A DNA stretch of 64,000 nucleotides. It comes from Streptomyces sp. CB02414 (GTDB lineage: Bacteria > Actinomycetota > Actinomycetes > Streptomycetales > Streptomycetaceae). Numbering within the stretch: position 1 is the first letter of the stretch; each line of letters opens with the position of its first letter. Shown in pieces: positions 16,696 to 24,555 of this stretch. The stretch lies in NCBI RefSeq assembly GCF_001905385.1, contig NZ_LIPF01000009.1, positions 310,001-374,000 on the forward strand, in the 5' to 3' direction. The notes below the pieces were generated by a model, which had not been told where the DNA came from, did no database searches, and was given only the letters and a program-made list of their open reading frames with translations. A program made the position numbers and the translations under genes.

Positions 16696-16740
16696 CTCCT
16701 CCAGTTCCTCTAGTTCCTCCAGTTCCTCTAGTTCCTCCAG
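16691..16740. repeat. 18-bp tandem repeat (2.8 copies)
   Basis: Units TCTAGYTCCTCCAGTTCC begin at 16691, 16709 and 16727 (last partial); each is two near-identical 9-mers. It begins at the stop codon of the second DUF202 gene and ends in the intergenic region. CTAG, normally scarce in Streptomyces DNA, occurs three times here. Confidence 0.9.
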
Positions 16741-16771
16741 CCCGGGGTACCTGGACACCAACACGAGCGGA

Positions 16772-16783
16772 ATATCCCGATAT
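16772..16783. promoter_or_regulatory. Palindrome upstream of the His-rich gene
   Basis: ATATCCCGATAT has 5-bp complementary arms (ATATC/GATAT) around CC. It is an A/T-rich island 20 bp before the His-rich ORF and may be an operator or the -10 region. It does not look like a Zur box. Confidence 0.4.
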
Positions 16784-16803
16784 GAACCCCTAAGGTGAGC
16801 TCC

Positions 16804-17100
16804 ATGACCACTCTCCACCAGGAACACACCGCCCACGATCACGCCCACGGCCCGGACTGCGGGCACACCGAGGTCCCGCACGGCGACCACGTCGACTACG
16901 CCCACGACGGGCACCTGCACCGCGCGCACGGCGGCCACTGGGACGAGTGCGAGCCCGCCGGCCACACCGCGCACGAGAGCCACGAGCACCGGCACGGTGA
17001 GAACTGCGGGCACGCGCGCGTGGCCCACGGCGACCACGTCGACTACCTCCACGACGGCCACCGTCACGCCGCCCACGAGGGCCACTGGGACGACCACTAG
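16804..17100 (+). CDS. Histidine-rich metal-binding protein with internal duplication
   Basis: A 98-residue cytosolic protein, about a quarter His plus many Asp/Glu and three Cys, with no signal peptide or membrane helix. Two halves repeat one pattern: H-x-H-G-x2-C-G-H-x3-x-HGDHVDY-x-HDGH-x-H-x-AH-x-GHWD (residues about 14-48 and 64-98). This strongly suggests zinc, nickel or copper binding. Similar proteins are sometimes labelled zinc transporter permease, which this sequence does not support. Start ATG 16804 follows AAGGTGA with good spacing. It probably buffers or chaperones a metal; the metal is unknown. Confidence 0.8.
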   Translation: MTTLHQEHTAHDHAHGPDCGHTEVPHGDHVDYAHDGHLHRAHGGHWDECEPAGHTAHESHEHRHGENCGHARVAHGDHVDYLHDGHRHAAHEGHWDDH

Positions 17101-17165
17101 AGGCACCGGCGCTCGCGCATCGGGGCCCCGTGGCCCCGATCACGTTCCGCTCCCCCTCTGGACGC

Positions 17166-17185
17166 CATACCGACCGGTCGGCATC
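17166..17185. promoter_or_regulatory. TetR-type operator, CATACCGACCGGT class (site 1)
   Basis: CATACCGACCGGTCGGCATC contains the perfect 12-bp palindrome CCGACCGGTCGG, 39 bp upstream of the kinase/acyl-CoA dehydrogenase operon. The same motif recurs at 23156, 35491 and 45163. Confidence 0.75.
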
Positions 17186-17223
17186 ATGAGTCGGGTACTG
17201 TCACCTGCCAGTAGGAGCGACGC

Positions 17224-18249
17224 ATGAGCCCCGACCACCCGCCCGGACTCGATCTCGACCGGTTGCGCGGCCTGCTCGACCGCGAGCGTCCCGGACTGGT
17301 GACCGGCCCGCTGTCCGGCCGGCTGATCGAGGGCGGACGGTCGAACCTCACGTACGCGGTTACGGACGGTACCGCGCGCTGGGTCGTGAGACGACCCCCG
17401 TTGGGTCATGTCCTGGCCACCGCCCACGACATGAAGCGCGAACACCGCGTGATCAGCGCCCTGCACCCCACCGACGTACCCGTGCCGCGCCCGGTCCTGC
17501 TCTGTGAGGACGAGGAGGTCCTCGGGGCGTCGTTCTACGTCATGGAGTTCGTGGAGGGGACTCCGTACCGCACCGCGGAACAGCTCGCCCCGCTCGGCCC
17601 CGAGCGCACCCGGGCCGCCGTGCTGAATCTCGTCGACACGCTCGTCGGCCTGCACGCGGTGGACCCCGCGGAGGCGGGCCTCGCCGACTTCGGCCGCCCC
17701 GAGGGCTTCCTGGACCGCCAGCTGCGCCGCTGGGCCAAGCAGCTGGACGCCTCCCGCAACCGCGACCTGGCCGGCATCGACGAACTGCACGCCACCCTCG
17801 GCCGGGAACTCCCCCGCTCGCCCGCCCCCACCGTCGTGCACGGCGACTACCGCCTCGACAACGTCCTGATCGGCGGCGAGAACGACGAGATTCGGGCGAT
17901 CCTCGACTGGGAGATGTCCACCCTCGGCGACCCGCTCACCGACCTCGGCCTGCTGGCGATGTACAGCAGCCCGCTCGGCATGCCCGACTCCCCCGTCTCC
18001 ACCACGGCGCAGGCCCCCGGCCACCCCGCCCCCGCCGAGCTGATCGAGCGGTACGCCACCCGCTCGGGGCGCGACGTGTCCGCCGTCGCCTGGTACACGG
18101 CGTTCGCGTGGTTCAAGCTCGCCGTGATCCTGGAGGGCATCCACTACCGCTACACGCTGGGCCAGACGGTCGGCCGCGGCTTCGACCGCATCGGCGACCT
18201 AGTCCCCGTCTTCATCGAGCACGGCCTGACCACCCTTCAGGAGGGCTGA
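17224..18249 (+). CDS. APH-fold phosphotransferase linked to acyl-CoA dehydrogenase
   Basis: A 341-residue aminoglycoside-phosphotransferase-fold kinase. The nucleotide loop region reads IEGGRSNLTYAV, catalytic HGDYRLDN lies near 206 and the Mg2+ site ILDWEMSTLGDP near 225. The next gene is an acyl-CoA dehydrogenase 7 bp away. In human ACAD10/ACAD11 these two domains are fused, and in Pseudomonas levulinate catabolism LvaA phosphorylates 4-hydroxyacyl-CoA before an acyl-CoA dehydrogenase-fold enzyme acts. I infer an acyl-CoA substrate rather than an aminoglycoside. Confidence 0.85.
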   Translation: MSPDHPPGLDLDRLRGLLDRERPGLVTGPLSGRLIEGGRSNLTYAVTDGTARWVVRRPPLGHVLATAHDMKREHRVISALHPTDVPVPRPVLLCEDEEVLGASFYVMEFVEGTPYRTAEQLAPLGPERTRAAVLNLVDTLVGLHAVDPAEAGLADFGRPEGFLDRQLRRWAKQLDASRNRDLAGIDELHATLGRELPRSPAPTVVHGDYRLDNVLIGGENDEIRAILDWEMSTLGDPLTDLGLLAMYSSPLGMPDSPVSTTAQAPGHPAPAELIERYATRSGRDVSAVAWYTAFAWFKLAVILEGIHYRYTLGQTVGRGFDRIGDLVPVFIEHGLTTLQEG

Positions 18250-18256
18250 CCCCGCC

Positions 18257-19471
<1,215 letters not shown>

Positions 19472-19568
19472 GCTGCGCTCCCTCAGCAGGGGCGCTGTGC
19501 CGGGGGGCACTGAAGCCTGTGTCCCCCGTCCGTTTGCCGGCCCGGCGCCTCCGGCCGGGGGCCCGGGG

Positions 19569-19988
19569 GTGGCCCCCCGGGGGATGCAGTACCGGCGCGG
19601 CCCGCCGCGAGCTGATCGTGCAGTCGGCGCTCAGCACTTCCGTCCGCAACCTGGAACGGGAGCTGGGCGCCGACCTGTTCGACCGTACGGGCCGCCGCGT
19701 CGTCCTCACGGAGGCCGGCCGGGTGGCGATCGGCACGATCCGGACGCTGACCTGCCTGCCGGGCGAGCTGGACCTCGCCTGTCTCGTGCCGGACGCGGGC
19801 GCGCCGCCCGAGGGACTCACCCCGTACGCGGGGCGCACACTCGTCGAGGATCTGACCGACGAGCCGTTCGTCGACTTCCGCGCGGGCGCGGGCCTGGAGA
19901 CGGCGGTACGGCGCCTGGTGGCGCACTGCGGCCTGGAGCGCCGTATCACCTGTGACGTGACCCAGACCGGGCTGCCGTGCGTGGCGGT
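19569..19988 (+). pseudogene. Degraded LysR-family regulator
   Basis: One frame keeps parts of a LysR regulator: the DNA-binding core QSALSTSVRNLERELGADLF with DRTGRRVVLTEAGRVA, then IGTIRTLTCLPGELDLACLV and LTDEPFVDFRAGAGLETAVR and CDVTQTGLPCVAV. The N-terminal helices are missing and the linker/ligand domain is collapsed by at least one internal deletion; total length is about half of normal. No start codon with a ribosome site is present. It is a remnant between the acyl-CoA dehydrogenase and TetR genes. Confidence 0.75.
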
Positions 19989-20022
19989 CCGGCGGCCCTC
20001 GCCGATCACCTCACGGGTCCCC

Positions 20023-20625
20023 TCACGGACGCAGCGCCCGCAGCAGCAGGTCGGCCAGGTGGTCGGCGACCTCCTGCGGGCCGAGCGGGCCGTCGGGGCG
20101 GTACCAGGTGGACAGGTGGTGCACGGAGCCGAAGTGGTAGTCCACCACCAGGTCGGCCGGGGTCTCCTTGGTGAAGACGCCGGCCCGCTGGCCCTCCTCG
20201 ATCAGCGCGCGGAAGCGTTCGTGGTAGCGCCGGCGCTCGGCGCGCACCTGCTTGTTCTTCTCCGGGCTCAGCTGGTGCATGGAGCGGAAGAAGATCGACG
20301 CGTCGTCGAGGTTGTCGATGGTGGTGACGACGACGTCGGCCGCCGCCTCGCGCACCCGCTTCTCGACCGGCTCGTCGGAGTCCGCGTAGGCGTCCAGGCG
20401 TTCCTGCTGGAGGCGCAGCACGCGCGCGTAGACCTCGTGCAGGAGGTCGTCCTTGGAACCGAAGTAGTGGTAGAGGGCGCCCTTGGTGACGCCAGCCGCC
20501 TCCACGATCTCCTGTACCGAGGTGCGGTCGTAGCCCTGCTCCGCGAAGAGCCGGGTGGCGGCGGCCAGGAGCCGCTGCGGCACCGGAGTGCCGTCCCCGT
20601 CCGTGGTCCTGGGCACTGCCGTCAC
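20023..20625 (-). CDS. TetR regulator of acyl-CoA ligase operon
   Basis: A 200-residue TetR repressor with HTH at about 30-60 (TSVQEIVEAAGVTKGALYHYF). The C-terminal ligand domain has HYFGSKDDLLHEV and DYHFGSVHHLSTWY. It starts 13 bp after the ligase stop, so it is the last gene of an SDR-ligase-TetR operon. Upstream of that operon lies a CATACCGACTGGTT site, making this protein the best candidate for the regulator that reads the four CATACCGACCGGT-class sites in the window. The likely inducer is an acyl-CoA (inference). Confidence 0.88.
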   Translation of the reverse strand: MTAVPRTTDGDGTPVPQRLLAAATRLFAEQGYDRTSVQEIVEAAGVTKGALYHYFGSKDDLLHEVYARVLRLQQERLDAYADSDEPVEKRVREAAADVVVTTIDNLDDASIFFRSMHQLSPEKNKQVRAERRRYHERFRALIEEGQRAGVFTKETPADLVVDYHFGSVHHLSTWYRPDGPLGPQEVADHLADLLLRALRP

Positions 20626-20638
20626 CTGCCTTTCCTGT

Positions 20639-22336
20639 TCAGCGGCCGTTCAGTGGCCGTTCCTGTGCGTCTTCGTCCTGTCGCGTACGGGAACGCAGTT
20701 CCCGACGGAGGATCTTCCCACTCGCCGTCTTCGGCAGTTCGGGCAGGATCTCCACCTGACGCGGGTATTTGTAGGCGGCCAGTCTCTCCTCGCAGTACGC
20801 GGCGAGGGCGTCCGGGTCGGTGTCGGCACCCGGACGGAGGCTGATGTACGCCTTGACGGTCTCCCCGCGGTACCCGTCGGGGACTCCGACGACCGCGGCC
20901 TCGCGCACGGCCGGGTGGGTGTAGAGGACGTCCTCGACCTCGCGGGGCCAGACCTTGAAGCCGGAGGCGTTGATCATGTCCTTCTTGCGGTCGACGACGT
21001 AGAGCCACCCCCGGTCGTCCATGAAGCCGATGTCGCCGGTGCGCAGCTCGCCGCCCGGGAAGGTCTCGGCGGTCGCGTCGGGGCGGCGCCAGTAGCCGGG
21101 GACGACCTGCGGGCCGCTGACGACGATCTCGCCCTGCTCCCCGAAGGGCACCTCCGCGCCCCGGTCGTCGACGATCCGGACGACGGTCTCGGGGCCGGGC
21201 ACGCCGACGGCGAGGGTCCCGGAGACCGGGTCGACGGGCGCCTCCAGGTGCGGCGGGACCGAGGCGCAGGGCGCCGTGCACTCGGTGAGCCCGTAGCCGT
21301 TGCGGATGTACGGCCCGAAGCCCGCGCGGAACTTCTCCACCAGGGCGGGCGGCAGCGGCGCGCCGCCGGAGGAGATGTTCGCGAAGGAGGCGAAGTGCTC
21401 GCGGGTGACGGACGGGTGGGCGGCCAGGGCCATGAAGGCGGTGGACGGGCCGACCGTGTAGTGCGGCCGGTGCTCGGCGAACGCGTCCAGCACGACGCCC
21501 GCCTCGAAGCGGTACGCCAGGACGAGCGTGCCCGTGCTGTTCAGGCACGCACCGAGCTCGCAGACCATGCCGGTGATGTGGAACAGCGGCGCCAGCGCGA
21601 AGTAGACCGGTGCCTCGGGCAGGCCGAGGCCGGTGCGCTGGCGCTCGGCGTTGTACATGATGTTGCGGTGCGTGTTGGTGGCGCCCTTGGGGGTGCCGCT
21701 GGTGCCGGAGGTGTAGCTGATGAGAGCCGTGTCGCCCGGCTCCGGGTCGCGTCCGGCCGGGGCCTCGCGCCCGGCGCGGGCCGCCTCCGTGAGGTCGTCG
21801 GCGTCGGGGGCGGCCGGCAGCCGCTCGAAGGTGAGCACGCGCGCGTCCCGGCGGCTCTGGAAGTCCAGCTCGCACCCGGTGAGCACGATCCGCACCGGCG
21901 AGTCGGCCGCCGTCTCGCGCAGGTACGACTCCCAGGCCCGGTCGGAGCAGATCAGGGCGGCCACCTCGCTGTCCCGCAGGACGTGGCCGACCTCCCCCGC
22001 CTTGTACATCGGGTTGACCGGCACAACCACCGCGCCCGCCTTCCAGGCCCCCAGCACCGCGAGCACGAAGGGCGGCGAGTTCTGCAGCAGGACCGCGACC
22101 CGGTCCCCGCGCTCCAGCCCCCGCGCGACGAGGTGCCCGGCGACGGAGTCGCTCAGTGCGTCCACCTCGCGGTAGGTGAGACGGCCGTCGAAGTAGGCGA
22201 GGAAGGCGCGGTCGGGTGCCTCGGCGGCGGCCCGGCGCAGGGCGTGCACCAGGGAGGCGTCGGGGTCGAGGGGCGCCCTCTGGGCGTCGGTCAGCAGGTC
22301 CAGCCAGGGCTTGGCCGCGTAGTGGGAGCCGGTCAT
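20639..22336 (-). CDS. Acyl-CoA synthetase (AMP-forming)
   Basis: A 565-residue ANL-superfamily ligase that activates a carboxylic acid with ATP and CoA. Motifs in order: the P-loop ISYTSGTSGTPKG, FHITGMVCELG, GYGLTECT, GELRTGDIGF, DRKKDMINASGFKVWP, and the C-terminal catalytic Lys in PKTASGK. Start ATG at 22336 overlaps the SDR stop by 4 bp (ATGA). Substrate is probably a fatty or aromatic acid; it cannot be fixed from sequence. Together with the SDR and TetR it forms one leftward operon. Confidence 0.92.
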   Translation of the reverse strand: MTGSHYAAKPWLDLLTDAQRAPLDPDASLVHALRRAAAEAPDRAFLAYFDGRLTYREVDALSDSVAGHLVARGLERGDRVAVLLQNSPPFVLAVLGAWKAGAVVVPVNPMYKAGEVGHVLRDSEVAALICSDRAWESYLRETAADSPVRIVLTGCELDFQSRRDARVLTFERLPAAPDADDLTEAARAGREAPAGRDPEPGDTALISYTSGTSGTPKGATNTHRNIMYNAERQRTGLGLPEAPVYFALAPLFHITGMVCELGACLNSTGTLVLAYRFEAGVVLDAFAEHRPHYTVGPSTAFMALAAHPSVTREHFASFANISSGGAPLPPALVEKFRAGFGPYIRNGYGLTECTAPCASVPPHLEAPVDPVSGTLAVGVPGPETVVRIVDDRGAEVPFGEQGEIVVSGPQVVPGYWRRPDATAETFPGGELRTGDIGFMDDRGWLYVVDRKKDMINASGFKVWPREVEDVLYTHPAVREAAVVGVPDGYRGETVKAYISLRPGADTDPDALAAYCEERLAAYKYPRQVEILPELPKTASGKILRRELRSRTRQDEDAQERPLNGR

Positions 22337-23103
22337 CGGGCCGCCGCCTCCTCCCACTGCCGCTGGAGCCGGTTCATCCCGTGCAGCCAGCGGTCGGGCT
22401 CGGCGGCGCGGGCCCGGTAGTACTCGGCGACCTCGGGGTGCGGGAGGATCAGGAACCGGTCCTCCTCGATGCCCTTGAAGAGGGCGTCCGCGACGTCCTG
22501 GGGCTCGATCGCGGTGGGCTTCAGGACCAGTTCGCCCGCGCTGCCGCTCGCGGTGAGCATGTCGGTGCGCACGCCCTGCGGGCAGATGGCGTGCACCTTG
22601 ACGCCGCGGTGGCGGTACGTCAGGGACAGCCACTCGGCGAAGGCGTAGGCGCCGTGCTTGGTGACGCTGTAGGGGGCGGCGCCGATCATGGTGAGCAGGC
22701 CGGCGGCGGAGACGGTGGAGACGAAGCGGCCGCTGCCGCGCTCCAGCCAGTCGGGGATCAGTTCGTGGGCCGCGCGGACGTGGGCCATGACGTTGACGTC
22801 CCAGGCGAGCGCCCAGACGGCCTCCTCGGCGGCCTCCGAACCCCCGGAACCGACGCCCGCGTTGGCGCAGTACACGTCGACCGTGCCGCCCAGCGCCTCG
22901 CGGGCCTCACCGATGATCGCGGAGGCGTCGCCCGGGACCGCGATGCCGCCGATCTCGTCGGCGACGGCCTTCGCCCGGCCGGCGTCCAGGTCGTTGACGA
23001 CGACGCGCGCCCCCTCGGCGGCGAAGCGGCGGGCCAGGGCGGCGCCTATGCCGCCTCCCGCTCCGGTGACCACGACTGAGGCATCCTGCACGGCTTCCAC
23101 CAT
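22333..23103 (-). CDS. SDR family oxidoreductase
   Basis: A 256-residue classical short-chain dehydrogenase. It shows cofactor motif TGAGGGIG, ANAGVGSGG, and catalytic Ser/Tyr/Lys in STVSAAGLLTMIGAAPYSVTK. The acidic residue after beta-2 (VNDLD) suggests NAD(H). It is the first gene of the operon with the acyl-CoA ligase (4-bp overlap) and TetR. A TetR-type site lies 53 bp upstream. Probably oxidises a hydroxyl in the same acid-degradation route. Confidence 0.9.
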   Translation of the reverse strand: MVEAVQDASVVVTGAGGGIGAALARRFAAEGARVVVNDLDAGRAKAVADEIGGIAVPGDASAIIGEAREALGGTVDVYCANAGVGSGGSEAAEEAVWALAWDVNVMAHVRAAHELIPDWLERGSGRFVSTVSAAGLLTMIGAAPYSVTKHGAYAFAEWLSLTYRHRGVKVHAICPQGVRTDMLTASGSAGELVLKPTAIEPQDVADALFKGIEEDRFLILPHPEVAEYYRARAAEPDRWLHGMNRLQRQWEEAAAR

Positions 23104-23155
23104 CGGTCTCCTTCGACACGGCTGCGGCGCCACCTGCGTGGGCCCGGTGCAGCGC

Positions 23156-23175
23156 CAGACTAACCAGTCGGTATG
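23156..23175. promoter_or_regulatory. TetR-type operator, CATACCGACCGGT class (site 2)
   Basis: Read leftward: CATACCGACTGGTTAGTCTG. The left half matches site 1 exactly over CATACCGAC and keeps GGT at the centre. It is 53 bp upstream of the SDR-ligase-TetR operon. Confidence 0.65.
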
Positions 23176-23278
23176 TACGACGGAAGAGGCGAAACGCGGT
23201 CTACTCCATTCCGTACGGCCGGGAGTGCGGGTTAGCGTGCGTGCGCATGACACCCGCCGCGATCACGGAGGTCACCGC

Positions 23279-24544
23279 ATGACGCTGTCCAGACGGTCCC
23301 TGCTCGCCACCACGGCCGCGGTCGCGGCCACCACCGCGGCCACCACGGCCGCCGCGACCGGCACGGCACAGGCGGCGCCGGAGGGCCACGGCGGCCGCCG
23401 GCTGCGCACCGGCTTCGAGCGCCTCGCCGACGACGGCTACGCCCCGCTCGACGGGCAGCGGGTCGGCGTCGTGACCAACCCGACCGGCATCACCAGGGAC
23501 GTACGCCACATCGTCGACGTCATGCACGCCGACGACCGCGTGGACCTGATCGCCGTCTTCGGCCCCGAGCACGGTTTCCGGGGCACCGCGCAGGCCGGCG
23601 GCTCCGAAGGGCGGTACGACGACCCGGCGACCGGGCTGCCGGTCTACGACACGTACCTGAAGAGCGGACAGCCGCTCGCGGACATCTTCACGGCGTCCGG
23701 CGTGGACACCGTCGTCTTCGACATCCAGGACGTGGGCGCGCGCTTCTACACGTACATCTGGACGCTGTTCGACTGCATGGAGGCGGCCCGGCTGGCCGGG
23801 AAGCGGTTCGTGGTCCTGGACCGGCCGAACCCGGTGACCGGGCGGGCGGCCCTCGGACCCGTCCTGCACGAGGAGTTCGCCACCTTCGTCGGCCGCAAGC
23901 CCATCGCGCAGGCGCACGGCATGACGGTCGCCGAGCTGGCCCGGCTCTTCAACGGCGAGTTCCTCCGGTCGCCGGTGCCGCTGGAGACGGTGACGATGTC
24001 CGGCTGGAAGCGCTCGGAGTTCTACGACGCCTCCGGGCTGCCCTGGGTGCCGCCGAGCCCGAACATGCCGACGCCGGAGTGCGCGCTGGTGTACTCGGGG
24101 ACCTGCCTGTTCGAGGGCACCAACCTGTCGGAGGGGCGCGGCACCACCCGCCCGTTCGAACTGCTCGGCGCGGAGGGGATCGACGGGAGCTGGGCCGCCG
24201 CCGCGAACGAGCTCGGCCTGCCCGGTGTGCGCTTCCGGGAGGCGTACTTCGCGCCCACCTTCTCCAAGTTCCAGGGGAAGACCGTCGGCGGCGTACAGCT
24301 CCACGTGCACGACCGGGCCGCCTTCGACCCGGTGCGCACCGGGGTCGCGCTCCTGGTGACCGCCAGGCGGAGCTGGGACGGCTTCGCCTGGCGGCCGGAC
24401 AACTGGATCGACAAGCTCACCGGCTCCACCCAGGTGCGCACGATGATCGACGCGGGCGCGGACACCGACGAGGTGGTGGACGGCTGGCAGCGGGAACTGG
24501 CGGCGTTCCGCAGGACGCGCCGCCAGTACCTGCTCTACAAGTAG
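23279..24544 (+). CDS. Secreted DUF1343 protein, NamZ-like exo-muramidase
   Basis: A 421-residue exported protein with a twin-arginine-type signal (LSRRSLLATT, cleavage after about residue 33, AQA-AP). The mature part is DUF1343: RVGVVTNPTGITRD, FGPEHGFRG, FDIQDVGARFYTYIWT, RPNPVTG, and GTCLFEGTNLSEGRGTTRPF. DUF1343 includes B. subtilis NamZ, an exo-beta-N-acetylmuramidase (GH171) that removes terminal MurNAc from peptidoglycan fragments. That suggests wall recycling or scavenging outside the cell. GGAGG precedes the ATG. Confidence 0.88.
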   Translation: MTLSRRSLLATTAAVAATTAATTAAATGTAQAAPEGHGGRRLRTGFERLADDGYAPLDGQRVGVVTNPTGITRDVRHIVDVMHADDRVDLIAVFGPEHGFRGTAQAGGSEGRYDDPATGLPVYDTYLKSGQPLADIFTASGVDTVVFDIQDVGARFYTYIWTLFDCMEAARLAGKRFVVLDRPNPVTGRAALGPVLHEEFATFVGRKPIAQAHGMTVAELARLFNGEFLRSPVPLETVTMSGWKRSEFYDASGLPWVPPSPNMPTPECALVYSGTCLFEGTNLSEGRGTTRPFELLGAEGIDGSWAAAANELGLPGVRFREAYFAPTFSKFQGKTVGGVQLHVHDRAAFDPVRTGVALLVTARRSWDGFAWRPDNWIDKLTGSTQVRTMIDAGADTDEVVDGWQRELAAFRRTRRQYLLYK

Positions 24545-24555
24545 GCGTACCGCCC

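Noticed and set aside
16772-16783. Zur box for the His-rich gene
   Set aside because: The sequence ATATCCCGATAT lacks the TGAAAATGATTTTCA pattern.
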